The notes under the pieces are model-generated. The model had not been told where the DNA came from. It saw only the letters and a list, made by a program, of their open reading frames with translations, and searched no databases. Position numbers and translations under genes: made by a program. Shown one piece after another: positions 1-8,172 of a stretch of DNA of 64,000 nucleotides. Origin of the DNA: a virus; the IMG/VR virus record IMGVR_UViG_3300009433_002011, positions 35,389 to 99,388 of that record, one strand, 5' to 3'. How positions within the stretch are numbered: the stretch's first letter is position 1; each line of letters begins with the position of its first letter.

Positions 1-2
1 TA

Positions 3-254
3 AATAAGAAAAAACTACAATCGTTTTGTTTAGGAGAAAAAGCTGATTTCTGGACAGAAAATTTATACTTAAACGGCCAAGGGGTCGTGGATCAATTTTA
101 TTCAATAGTATCAAATCCTGATTTTAAAAATAAGTTTATGTTTGAAGCAATAAATGAACTTCTTAAAAACAACACGGTTTCCGTTACAGATGTCGGTAAA
201 AACAAGATAACAAAACTAAACAATATAAAAACCTTAAAGAGAATTAAACAATGA
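3..254 (+). CDS. C-terminal end of a truncated upstream gene
   Basis: Frame 3 is open from the window edge to a TGA at 252-254, giving about 83 residues of a protein whose start lies outside the window. The stop overlaps the next ATG by four bases (ATGA), the same coupling seen throughout this cluster, which supports it as real. The visible part is mixed charged and hydrophobic with a basic end (KTLKRIKQ) and no recognisable motif. By position it probably belongs to the glycan operon, but the function is unknown. Confidence 0.7.
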   Translation, partial: NKKKLQSFCLGEKADFWTENLYLNGQGVVDQFYSIVSNPDFKNKFMFEAINELLKNNTVSVTDVGKNKITKLNNIKTLKRIKQ

Positions 255-1126
255 AACTATTAATTCAAAATTATTCAAACTCATGCTCAAATCAGCCCAT
301 GTACCTGAACGAGTGCTTTTCTAAAATTGGTGTTGACTGTAAGCTATGGAATCTTAATGAGCCAATTAGTGTATATGACAAGCTAGACTCGGAGCGCCCG
401 GATGTCCTGATCACTAGTTTTCAAACGATACAACAAGATTTAATTTCATATCTTAGTGGTAACAAAATTAAAATTGTTATAGACATAACAGGTATAGATC
501 AAAATATTTTTGATAATCTAAATCAATTAGTGACAAGCCAAGGGATAGAATGTCCCTTCTTCATGTCTCAAGATTACAAATTTCTTAATAATGTAAATTA
601 TGGCTCTAGAAAAATTGTAAATATTTTGCCTTGTTACGATATTTTTTCTAACAAAACCCCTACTCCTGACTATAATATAAAAGCAGCAATTATTTCAAAC
701 AGGGTGTGCGACAAATTTTCAGAAGCTTGCAAGATGTATGACACATATCATAAGATTGTCTTAGCAGACAATCCAGATCCCAATTTTGACTTACAAGCAA
801 ACGTGCTGAATATGAATTCTCTTTATGAAAAATACCAAGAAGTAGTATTAACAGGCGATGTAAACTTTACATGTTCACAAGTATTTTTTGACGGTTTTGT
901 AAAAGCAGAAAAACTAACAGTGAGAGTTCCAGAAGAACAAAAAGAACTTTTTAATCAGGTTCTAGCAACTCTGTTTTACGAAGAAAAAGACACACCAAAC
1001 ATAGATAATATAAAACAGCAGATAAAAAAACATCACAGTTGTTTCAATAGGGCGGCGCAACTGGCGGCAGAGCTAGGAGAAGAAGAAGTTTCAAAAACTC
1101 TACTGGAGATAGCAAAACAGATATGA
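251..1126 (+). CDS. Unknown protein, possible GT-B-like glycosyltransferase
   Basis: A 291-residue protein with no family I can name securely. Two alternating beta/alpha halves are suggested: strands such as DVLITSFQTI and KIKIVIDITG in the first half, and AAIISNRVCD and EVVLTGDVNF in the second. That layout would suit a two-Rossmann GT-B glycosyltransferase, which is inference from the pattern and from neighbouring glycosyltransferases only. The C-terminal 45 residues are helical and charged. The start is ATG overlapping the upstream stop, and the stop overlaps the next ATG (ATGA), so it is translationally coupled on both sides. No membrane segment or signal peptide is seen. Confidence 0.75.
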   Translation: MKLLIQNYSNSCSNQPMYLNECFSKIGVDCKLWNLNEPISVYDKLDSERPDVLITSFQTIQQDLISYLSGNKIKIVIDITGIDQNIFDNLNQLVTSQGIECPFFMSQDYKFLNNVNYGSRKIVNILPCYDIFSNKTPTPDYNIKAAIISNRVCDKFSEACKMYDTYHKIVLADNPDPNFDLQANVLNMNSLYEKYQEVVLTGDVNFTCSQVFFDGFVKAEKLTVRVPEEQKELFNQVLATLFYEEKDTPNIDNIKQQIKKHHSCFNRAAQLAAELGEEEVSKTLLEIAKQI

Positions 1127-1824
1127 AATTACTAACACAGTTTCCCACCTACAGTAGACCAAAAAAGTTTTTAGATGTACTCAAGCAATACATTGAGACT
1201 TGTAGCGAAAAGAATGAGATATTTTTTAATATTAACTGCGATGTGGATGATTTAACAATGACGGATCAGCAAGTGGTCAATGAAATTCACAGGTTACTCA
1301 AAGTTAAAAATAATGTAGACGGCACTGTTTGGTTTGATAAAAACACAGACAAGATTAGTGCAATCAACGATCACATAGAAGGTAAAGATTTTGACGTTGT
1401 TATTTGCGCGTCAGACGACATGATTCCAAAGGTTTGGTATTGGGACGTAGAAATCGCCAACGCCATGAATCAACACTTTCCTGATCTAGATGGTTGCGTT
1501 CACTTCAACGACGGTAACACAAATGGCGAACTTATTACATTCTCTATCCTAGGCAAGAAGCTGTATGATTATTTTGGCTACATCTATCACCCAGATTATA
1601 AGAGCCTATACTGTGATGACGAATTTACACAAGAAGTAAAACGTTTAGACAAAGAGAAGTATATAAACAAAGTAATAATTAAACATGACCATTATAGCCT
1701 CAAGAAAGATTCACAGCATGATAACGCTACCGTAAAAACTTTACATTACTCTGGAAGAGATCAAATGGTTTTTGAAAAGAGAAAAGAGCTAGGATTTCCC
1801 AAACAAAAAATAACAAACGACTAG
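1123..1824 (+). CDS. GT-A type glycosyltransferase (GT2-like)
   Basis: A 233-residue protein with the opening expected of a GT-A nucleotide-sugar transferase: MKLLTQFPTYSRPKKFLDVL, a strand plus helix carrying the R-P pair often seen in GT2-like proteins. A hydrophobic strand leads to an acidic pair, VVICASDDMIP (D98, D99), which fits the metal-binding DxD-type site. The aromatic stretch KVWYWDVEIANAMN follows. It is compact and soluble, with no membrane anchor. It overlaps the previous gene by four bases and is followed by a good ribosome site for the next gene. Donor and acceptor sugars cannot be told from sequence. Confidence 0.8.
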   Translation: MKLLTQFPTYSRPKKFLDVLKQYIETCSEKNEIFFNINCDVDDLTMTDQQVVNEIHRLLKVKNNVDGTVWFDKNTDKISAINDHIEGKDFDVVICASDDMIPKVWYWDVEIANAMNQHFPDLDGCVHFNDGNTNGELITFSILGKKLYDYFGYIYHPDYKSLYCDDEFTQEVKRLDKEKYINKVIIKHDHYSLKKDSQHDNATVKTLHYSGRDQMVFEKRKELGFPKQKITND

Positions 1825-1833
1825 GAGAAAGCT

Positions 1834-2481
1834 GTGGAAATATTAGGACAATTGCCAAATTTAATGGCACACATTAGAAATCAAGGCATAAACCTACAGA
1901 TAAAAGGTTGTATTCACATTGGCGCACACGTAGGTCAAGAATACCCACTGTACAAACAGTTCGACATAAGCAATCTTTTGTTTTATGAGGCGCTGCCGGA
2001 TAACTTTGAAAGACTAAAGAAGACGATAGGCACAGATTTTTTAGTGGATGCTAGAAATATAGCACTAGGAAATACAAACGGAACCGTAGAAATGCACCTA
2101 GAGGACAGAGGTTTGTCGTCTTCCGTTCTAAAACCAAAACACCATCTAGAACAGTACCCACAAATTAAGTTTGAAAAAACAGAAACTGTAAAAATAACAA
2201 AACTAGACGACGAAGAGTTTGATAGAGAAAAATATAATTTTATCAATATAGATGTTCAAGGCTACGAGTTAGAAGTTTTTAAGGGCGCAGAAGAGACACT
2301 GAAGCATGTAGACTTAGTGCTAACAGAGATAAACAAAAAAGAAATGTACGAAGGTTGCGCACTTGTAGATGACATGGATCAATATTTATTTGAAAGAGAC
2401 TTTCAAAGAATAGCAACCTACTGGCAACAAGACGGTGAAACTTGGGGTGATGGACTTTATTTAAAGGTGAACAATGCTTAA
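1834..2481 (+). CDS. FkbM-family SAM-dependent methyltransferase
   Basis: A 215-residue FkbM-type methyltransferase. The SAM-binding loop is seen as CIHIGAHVGQEYPLY (residues about 26-40), followed by the acidic strand end LFYEALPDNFERLKK. The family hallmark near the C-terminus is present as INIDVQGYELEVFKGA and VDLVLTEI. FkbM enzymes O-methylate sugars in natural products and surface glycans, so capping or decorating a glycan is the likely role. The start is GTG at 1834, chosen because AGGAGAAA lies just upstream and the protein then begins directly with the family N-terminal helix. The end overlaps the following ATG. Confidence 0.9.
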   Translation: MEILGQLPNLMAHIRNQGINLQIKGCIHIGAHVGQEYPLYKQFDISNLLFYEALPDNFERLKKTIGTDFLVDARNIALGNTNGTVEMHLEDRGLSSSVLKPKHHLEQYPQIKFEKTETVKITKLDDEEFDREKYNFINIDVQGYELEVFKGAEETLKHVDLVLTEINKKEMYEGCALVDDMDQYLFERDFQRIATYWQQDGETWGDGLYLKVNNA

Positions 2482-3358
2482 TCTGTGCTGTGTCTCTGAT
2501 CATAAGTTTCTATGTAGAGGATTAACACTATACGAGTCACTAAGCAAGTTAGATGAAAATTTTAATATTCATTACTTGTGTATAGACAGTGATAGCTACA
2601 AGAAATTAAATACTATTAACGACCCTAGAATTATAGCCTACGATATAAACGTTTTTTTAGAAACCGACGAAGCGCTACAAAAATTAAGAGACAGCGACTA
2701 TAGATATTTTTGTTGGTCACTAGCTTCTTATTTTACAAACTTTTTAGTAAACGAGCTACAGGAAGATGTTACTTACATAGATGCGGATATTTTTTTTCAT
2801 CAAAGCGTAAGAGATATGCTGTTTAAAATGGCTCAAAAGGATATTGGTATTTTTAGACATAGGCAATATCCGATAAATATACCAAACCCAAACGGAAGAT
2901 TTAATGTAGGCGTTGTTCATTTTAAAAACACAGATCTTGCTAAAGCTTACCTTTTTTGGTGGAAAGACGCAGTGCTTCATAAAAAGTATCCAGAATTAGC
3001 TACCTGTGGAGATCAAAGGTATCTAGATGCTTTTTTAGAAATCAATCAAGAAAACATATTTATTGATGGCGATATTGGTCATGGATCACCTTGGGAATGG
3101 CAATTGTATGACTTTCAAAATTACCAAAAAGACGGGACAATTATTTGGAACGGTAAAGTAGAGAAACTTTTCTACAGTCATTTTTCACAATTTGAATATT
3201 CTTTATCAGAAAATAGTTACACTCCTTCTACTACACACTACTGCTTTACGCCTATGGAATTGTATGCGCAAGACGAAAACCTTAAATTTATTTACGATGA
3301 TTATTTTGATCAAATAAAACTGACACATAAGAAGTACAATTTGGAGGCTATAAAATGA
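2474..3358 (+). CDS. GT-A glycosyltransferase, GT8-like
   Basis: A 294-residue glycosyltransferase. The metal-binding DxD sits in VTYIDADIFFHQS (D103, D105) at the end of a hydrophobic strand, as in GT8/GT77-like retaining transferases. FNVGVVHFKN and CGDQRYLDAF in the middle resemble the acceptor-side segments of these enzymes (the latter like the common DQ..LN motif). An HFSQFEYS segment near the end could supply the late histidine. Its stop overlaps the next ATG (ATGA at 3355). A second, unrelated-looking GT8-like protein lies at 60487-61284. Donor sugar unknown. Confidence 0.85.
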   Translation: MLNLCCVSDHKFLCRGLTLYESLSKLDENFNIHYLCIDSDSYKKLNTINDPRIIAYDINVFLETDEALQKLRDSDYRYFCWSLASYFTNFLVNELQEDVTYIDADIFFHQSVRDMLFKMAQKDIGIFRHRQYPINIPNPNGRFNVGVVHFKNTDLAKAYLFWWKDAVLHKKYPELATCGDQRYLDAFLEINQENIFIDGDIGHGSPWEWQLYDFQNYQKDGTIIWNGKVEKLFYSHFSQFEYSLSENSYTPSTTHYCFTPMELYAQDENLKFIYDDYFDQIKLTHKKYNLEAIK

Positions 3359-4254
3359 TATTTGTAGTAACAGGCGGCAGAGGTTTTATTGGCAGCCATT
3401 TTGTAGAAAAGGTTATCGGTGAAGGTCACGAAGTTATAGACATAGACAAAATGACTTATGCCTCAAACATTGCGCTACCTTGGGACAATAGCCCGCAATA
3501 CACCCACATAAAAGCAGACGTTGGAGAAATAACCCACATCCCAGTTTGTGACGTGCTTGTTAATTTTGCGGCAGAGTCTCATGTAGATAATTCCATAGAA
3601 GCGCCAAAAGTGTTCTTAAAATCCAACGTAGAGGGCGTATTCAACCTCTTAAACCTTCTTAGAGCAAAGATATATCAAAAGCCTAAATTCATTCACATAA
3701 GCACAGATGAAGTATACGGAGACGTAAACACTGAAGGACAAGACAAAACAGAAAGTAGTATTTTAAATCCAAGTAATCCATACTCAGCCACAAAAGCCGC
3801 TGCCGAAATGCTAATATTTTCATATGCTAGGACGTTTGGTGTAAACTATCAGATTGTAAGAAGCACGAATAACTATGGCGATAGACAATATCCTGAAAAG
3901 CTTATTCCTAGAATACTACACAGCTTAGATAATGGTCAGAAAATACCAATCCACGGAGACGGCAGCTATGTTAGAGACTGGCTTTATGTTAAAGATAACG
4001 TAGACGCTATTTATAAAATATGCTTTTCTGAAAAAGAAAACGAGATATGGAATGTATCTGCATATAATTATTTAAAAAATCTAGAGGTTGTGGAAAAAGC
4101 GTGTCAATGGAAAGGAATAGAAGATTATTTATCGCATGTCGAATTTATAGACAATAGAATGGGACAAGACTGGAGATACTCTATAAACTCTCAAAAACTA
4201 AGAGATAGTCTAGACTGGGAACCAAACCACAAGGAGTTGTACAACTTTGTCTAA
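3355..4254 (+). CDS. rmlB: dTDP-glucose 4,6-dehydratase-like extended SDR (RmlB family)
   Basis: A 299-residue NAD-dependent extended short-chain dehydrogenase. The dinucleotide loop is TGGRGFIGSHF (residues 6-16), with D32 at the NAD ribose position. The catalytic triad of the dehydratase subgroup is intact: ISTDEVYGD (T117, D118, E119) and YSATK (Y143, K147). NAAESHVD-type and RSTNNYGDRQYPEKLIP segments also match RmlB. It would convert dTDP-glucose to dTDP-4-keto-6-deoxyglucose. It is shorter than typical RmlB (about 350), lacking part of the C-terminal substrate domain, so a different NDP-hexose cannot be excluded. RmlA is not in the window, so the dTDP-glucose donor must come from the host or from genes elsewhere. 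Confidence 0.9.
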   Translation: MIFVVTGGRGFIGSHFVEKVIGEGHEVIDIDKMTYASNIALPWDNSPQYTHIKADVGEITHIPVCDVLVNFAAESHVDNSIEAPKVFLKSNVEGVFNLLNLLRAKIYQKPKFIHISTDEVYGDVNTEGQDKTESSILNPSNPYSATKAAAEMLIFSYARTFGVNYQIVRSTNNYGDRQYPEKLIPRILHSLDNGQKIPIHGDGSYVRDWLYVKDNVDAIYKICFSEKENEIWNVSAYNYLKNLEVVEKACQWKGIEDYLSHVEFIDNRMGQDWRYSINSQKLRDSLDWEPNHKELYNFV

Positions 4255-5140
4255 TATAAAAATAACATTTGGTATGATAGTATTTGAGGGCGATTATGTT
4301 CTAAAAGAATGTTTAGAGCAAGTGTATCCTTTTGCGCATCAAATACTTATAGCAGAAGGTCCAGTTGATTACTGGCAAAGACAGGGTAGAACAACATCTA
4401 CAGACAGAACAAATAAGATATTAGATAACTTTCCAGATCCAGAAAACAAGATAAAGATTACACACGGTCAATATTCAGAGAAAGATGACCAATGTAAAGC
4501 ATATATGAAATTTATTGATGACGAGACAGATTATTTGTGGAATCTAGATTCTGACGAAGTTTACAAATCAAAAGATCTAGAAAATATAATTTCTTTTTTG
4601 GAAAAATATGAACCAACAAGCGTAGGCGTTAGAAGCTGCTCATTTTATGGCGGATTAGATAATTACTTAACTGGATTTGAATTAAATCGTGATAACTTTT
4701 TAAGGATATTTAAGTATCAGCCGGGATCTACTTGGCTCACACATCGCCCGCCAACAATGAAATATAATCCAGATATACCAAGAAAGCATGTAGATAGTAA
4801 TACTTTATATGATATGATAGGCGCGCAAATGTATCACTATTCTTATGTGTTCCCAGATCAAGTTTACAAAAAAGTTTCTTACTACAAAGACAGTGTTTCT
4901 AAAGAGCTTTGTATTGACGATTACTTTAATCAAATATACCTACCTTGGGTAACAGGAGACGAGTCAAAAAAAATGCAGATAGAAAGAAAATGGTTTGGTG
5001 TGCATGAGTTTAAACCAAACGTGAGAGGTGAGTGTTTTACAAATAAGTTTTCGGGTCAGCACCCAAGAAGCATTCAAGAAAATGTGGATACATTAAATAA
5101 AGCGATTAAAGAACAACTATCTAAATACAAAGGAAATTAA
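4247..5140 (+). CDS. GT2-like glycosyltransferase
   Basis: A 297-residue GT-A fold transferase. The N-terminal strand ITFGMIVFEGDYVLKECL is like GT2 enzymes, and the DxD site is DYLWNLDSDEVYK (D101, D103) with the usual hydrophobic strand before it. The start is a TTG at 4247 inside the end of the previous gene, with AAGGAG about eight bases upstream. No ATG near this point keeps the N-terminal strand, so TTG is preferred. The C-terminal 80 residues carry an aromatic and basic segment (ERKWFGVHEFKPNVR). Substrates unknown. Confidence 0.85.
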   Translation: MSNIKITFGMIVFEGDYVLKECLEQVYPFAHQILIAEGPVDYWQRQGRTTSTDRTNKILDNFPDPENKIKITHGQYSEKDDQCKAYMKFIDDETDYLWNLDSDEVYKSKDLENIISFLEKYEPTSVGVRSCSFYGGLDNYLTGFELNRDNFLRIFKYQPGSTWLTHRPPTMKYNPDIPRKHVDSNTLYDMIGAQMYHYSYVFPDQVYKKVSYYKDSVSKELCIDDYFNQIYLPWVTGDESKKMQIERKWFGVHEFKPNVRGECFTNKFSGQHPRSIQENVDTLNKAIKEQLSKYKGN

Positions 5141-5758
5141 ATGCAAAAAGATGCTTGGAAAAATGATGAGATCTGCAATCTAGTATTCAATAGAAAATTT
5201 CCTCATGTAGTACACAGCGATCACTTTGAGAGTATAAGCAAGTGTCTTGAAGCCACAAGTGACGTGAAAAGTATTATCGACGTGGGTTGCGGCAACGCAG
5301 AGTTTGGAGATGTCTGCCAATCAGTTGGTAGCGATAATGTAGATTATACCGGTGCAGATCTACCACATATGATAGATAAGGTAGCATCAGTTCAAAGGTC
5401 AAATTTTAATTATATTAGGTTTGACGTAGATAAAGATAATTTAAGTTTTCTAAATAATTACGACTTAGTTTTTATGAATGCTTTTATTAGTGAAATGAAA
5501 AATCCAATAGAAACACTTGCTAAGATATTAACTGTATCAAAAAAATACGTATTAGTTCATAGACAAGATGTGGGAGAGAAAACTTCTTTAGAAGAGTATA
5601 CACCGTATAGTCAAAATCTAATAGCAACTAACTCCACGGTTTCTAAAGATGAATTACAAAAAACCATAACAGATTGCGGATTTACATTAGATTATATGTG
5701 TAATTCTTTCGATGGACTAGATTCTAAAAAAACATTTTTATTAAAAAAAGATGATTAA
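5141..5758 (+). CDS. Class I SAM-dependent methyltransferase
   Basis: A 205-residue methyltransferase with the glycine-rich SAM motif IIDVGCGNAEFG (around residue 50), then YTGADLPHMI as the acidic second strand, and YDLVFMNAFISEM as the fourth-strand region. This is the compact Methyltransf_11/25-type fold. Its place between a glycosyltransferase and an aminotransferase suggests a sugar as the substrate (N- or O-methylation), which is inference. The start follows the preceding stop directly (TAAATG), and the stop overlaps the next ORF by eight bases. Confidence 0.85.
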   Translation: MQKDAWKNDEICNLVFNRKFPHVVHSDHFESISKCLEATSDVKSIIDVGCGNAEFGDVCQSVGSDNVDYTGADLPHMIDKVASVQRSNFNYIRFDVDKDNLSFLNNYDLVFMNAFISEMKNPIETLAKILTVSKKYVLVHRQDVGEKTSLEEYTPYSQNLIATNSTVSKDELQKTITDCGFTLDYMCNSFDGLDSKKTFLLKKDD

Positions 5759-6671
5759 ACTTTTTGACATACCGAACCATATCATAGACACATCTGTGCT
5801 TGGCAATTTGCTTCACGGCGAAATAGTTCAAGAGTTTGAAGCAGCGTTCGCTAGTTATGTCGGGGCAAAGTATTCTTGCACAGCAAATAGCGCTTCTAGC
5901 TTAATATTCTTGGCGCTAAAAAGATATCATCAAAATCAAATAGTAAAAATTCCAAGCACAATACCCATTGTCGTTCCTAATGCTATTGTAAATTCAGATC
6001 ACAAAATAGAATTTTACGACGATATAGAATGGGTAGGAAGTTGCTATCACCTGCATGAAGATATATACGACTCAGCGCAGCAAGTTAGTAGAAATCAATA
6101 CGCAAATTTAAAAGATGATGATGCACTTATGATATTTAGTTTCTATCCCACTAAGCCGGTTAGTGGTTGTGACGGAGGAATAATAGTGTCAAACAATAAA
6201 GAAAAAATTGAACACTTCCAAACGATGACAATGAATGGGACTGGCTTTGATAATAACAGTTGGAAGAGAAAGCAGCGCTGCGCAGGTTATAAAATGCATT
6301 GGACTTCTGCTCAGGCATATATAGCAAATGAAAATCTTAAAAATTTAAGTCAAAAAAATAACAGATTAGATAAAATAAAACTTGCATATAATGATGCGTT
6401 TGGTTATAATAATACAAGTAGGCACTTATATAGAATCAGAGTTAAATCAAACATTGATTTTGTAAATAAAATGAAAGAGCAAAATATTCAATGCGGAGTA
6501 CACTATGAGCATTGTCACGGAAAAGCTGCATATCAAACCAGCCAAATCATGTTGCAAACTTTACCAAAATCAGAAGCAGAGTCCAGACAAACTGTTAGCT
6601 TGCCGTTTCATGATCAACTCAGTCAAGAAGACATAGACAAGGTTATATCATATGCTAAAAAATTTAGATAA
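5751..6671 (+). CDS. DegT/DnrJ/EryC1-family PLP sugar aminotransferase
   Basis: A 306-residue aminotransferase of the DegT/DnrJ/EryC1/StrS family. The PLP lysine lies in FSFYPTKPVSGCDGG (K135), matching the family pattern SF.p.K...GeGG with C in place of E. The cofactor acid region is DIYDSAQQV (about 104-112). TANSASSLIFLAL (about 44-56) matches the family segment that binds the PLP phosphate. Typical members are about 370 residues, so this one is short. Next to an RmlB-like dehydratase and an FdtA/QdtA-like isomerase it most likely makes a dTDP-3-amino-3,6-dideoxyhexose (as FdtB or QdtB do). The exact stereochemistry is not readable. Confidence 0.88.
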   Translation: MIKLFDIPNHIIDTSVLGNLLHGEIVQEFEAAFASYVGAKYSCTANSASSLIFLALKRYHQNQIVKIPSTIPIVVPNAIVNSDHKIEFYDDIEWVGSCYHLHEDIYDSAQQVSRNQYANLKDDDALMIFSFYPTKPVSGCDGGIIVSNNKEKIEHFQTMTMNGTGFDNNSWKRKQRCAGYKMHWTSAQAYIANENLKNLSQKNNRLDKIKLAYNDAFGYNNTSRHLYRIRVKSNIDFVNKMKEQNIQCGVHYEHCHGKAAYQTSQIMLQTLPKSEAESRQTVSLPFHDQLSQEDIDKVISYAKKFR

Positions 6672-7038
6672 ATTTGAAGGTTCTGACGGAACACTTTTTG
6701 CAATTAATAAAGATATTGATTTATCTGCAAAGAGAATGTTTTTTGTTTCAAATGTTCCAAAAGGAGAGGTTAGGGGTAATCATGCGCACATTGAAGATAA
6801 ACAACTTTTGATATGCATACAGGGTAAAATCTTAGTATCGCTTGATGACGGCAAAAAAATAAAACAGTGCGTAATAGAAAAGGGTCAGTCTGTGTTAATG
6901 AATAATATGATTTGGGGGAAGCAAACATATTTAACTGGCGATGATATTCTTTTAGTGCTATGTAATAATGAATATGAAGAATCGGACTACATGACAAACT
7001 ATGAAGAATTTTTAAACACCGTAAAAGCAAAGGATTAA
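6652..7038 (+). CDS. FdtA/QdtA-like dTDP-4-keto-6-deoxyhexose 3,4-ketoisomerase
   Basis: A 128-residue cupin of the WxcM/FdtA/QdtA group. The diagnostic motif GEVRGNHAHIEDKQLL (H44, H46) carries the catalytic and active-site histidines, and the C-terminus NNEYEESDYMTNYEEFL matches the family end (Y.EsDYirdYeeF). These enzymes move the keto group from C4 to C3 of dTDP-4-keto-6-deoxyglucose before transamination. Order with rmlB and the DegT-type gene is that of Fuc3N/Qui3N pathways. It overlaps the aminotransferase by 20 bases. No third-step acetyltransferase (FdtC/QdtC) is visible in the window. Confidence 0.9.
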   Translation: MLKNLDKFEGSDGTLFAINKDIDLSAKRMFFVSNVPKGEVRGNHAHIEDKQLLICIQGKILVSLDDGKKIKQCVIEKGQSVLMNNMIWGKQTYLTGDDILLVLCNNEYEESDYMTNYEEFLNTVKAKD

Positions 7039-7040
7039 CA

Positions 7041-7739
7041 GTGCCGCCAATTGTAATAGGAAATAAACCTTACAACAAATTAAAATTAGATAATCTGCTA
7101 GACAGCTTCCATAGTAATATTCGCTGTAATATGGGGATACCAAAAGAAAACAACGGATCTATTAAAGATCAATTAGCTCTTTGTAGTCATGTTTTTGATA
7201 ACTTTATAAAACAAAAATCAAGCTGGGAAACTGTTTTTAAGGTTTATGGAGAGGAATATAAACAAGAGCATTTAAGATATTTTTACGATAATTTTTCAGA
7301 AAAAGACTACAATTCTGTTTGGTATGCAGATGCTAGTTATGTAAATGGTAGATACAATAATTTTTTAAAATCTATTGAATGTCCCTACAGGTTTAAGACA
7401 CGACCAAGAACTGGATTTGTCTGCCTTTTAGAGCTAATTTTAAACAAAGAAAAACCCTTTGTTTTTGGTTTTAGTATAACAAAGGAAACTAGAAAAAGCT
7501 ATTACGTTGAGGATTTTGTTTTTAAAAGAGAAGATGAAAAAAAATCTTGTCATGACAAAGAAAGCGAAGTAAATATACTGAGATGGCTACATGCAAATAA
7601 TTACATAGACGCTACGCTATGTATGTTAAAAGACACAAATCCGACTACTATAGGTGTTGCTGGCTTAAAACCATCTCTTGAAATGATCGAACTTTTGAAC
7701 CACGTATATGGAAACATAATTAATGAAGAAACATATTGA
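7041..7739 (+). CDS. Unknown glycan-cluster protein, possibly sialyltransferase-like
   Basis: A 232-residue protein starting at GTG 7041 right after the upstream stop. Conserved-looking segments are PPIVIGNKPYNKLK at the start, YRFKTRPRTGFVCLLELI in the middle and CHDKESEVNILRWLHAN near the end. The P-x-T-G-F block before a hydrophobic helix and the later H-D-x-x-x-E recall sialyltransferase-type families (GT29/GT42-like). The resemblance is loose and I would not rely on it. If correct it would use the CMP-sugar made by the neighbours at 8172-10408. The gene itself is well supported by coupling on both sides. Confidence 0.8.
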   Translation: MPPIVIGNKPYNKLKLDNLLDSFHSNIRCNMGIPKENNGSIKDQLALCSHVFDNFIKQKSSWETVFKVYGEEYKQEHLRYFYDNFSEKDYNSVWYADASYVNGRYNNFLKSIECPYRFKTRPRTGFVCLLELILNKEKPFVFGFSITKETRKSYYVEDFVFKREDEKKSCHDKESEVNILRWLHANNYIDATLCMLKDTNPTTIGVAGLKPSLEMIELLNHVYGNIINEETY

Positions 7740-8172
7740 AATTCATACAGACAAGCTGTTTACAAACATTACAGAGCAAGTACAAGAATTTGCTACAGAG
7801 TGGCGCAAATCTGGAATAGTAAACGTTTTTTCCCCTCATACAACAATGAGTGTATGGCTAACAGAAGATGAGCTTTTACATCATGCAGATGTAAGATTTT
7901 TTCTGGATGCTCAAGCGCCAATAACCAAGTCGCCAGAAGGACAGCATAAAAACACTAAATACATGCACGATATGATTTCTTTAAGATCAGATGTTCATCA
8001 CTCAGAAAGAATAAACGGACATTCGCACATAAGATCCATGTTTTTTAATTCTTCTGAAACGATACCAATCGAAAATGGAAAGCTAATGCTTGGAGAATGG
8101 AAGAAAATATTCGCCGTAGAGCTAGATCCGATTAGGTTGAGAAAGCTAACCTGTACATTTATTGGTGAATAA
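7723..8172 (+). CDS. yjbQ: YjbQ-family protein (UPF0047, secondary thiamine-phosphate synthase type)
   Basis: A 149-residue protein that matches UPF0047/YjbQ along its whole length. SGIVNVFSPHTTMSVWLTE carries the HTT core, INGHSHIRSMFFNSSETIP the H-x-H pair, and GKLMLGEWKKIFAVELD the closing block. Members form trimers with a His/Cys-type site. E. coli YjbQ has weak thiamine-phosphate synthase activity, but the physiological role is not established. Finding it between glycosyltransferase-type genes is unusual, and its job here is unknown. It overlaps the previous gene by 17 bases, so the start is the first ATG compatible with the family N-terminus. Confidence 0.88.
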   Translation: MKKHIEIHTDKLFTNITEQVQEFATEWRKSGIVNVFSPHTTMSVWLTEDELLHHADVRFFLDAQAPITKSPEGQHKNTKYMHDMISLRSDVHHSERINGHSHIRSMFFNSSETIPIENGKLMLGEWKKIFAVELDPIRLRKLTCTFIGE

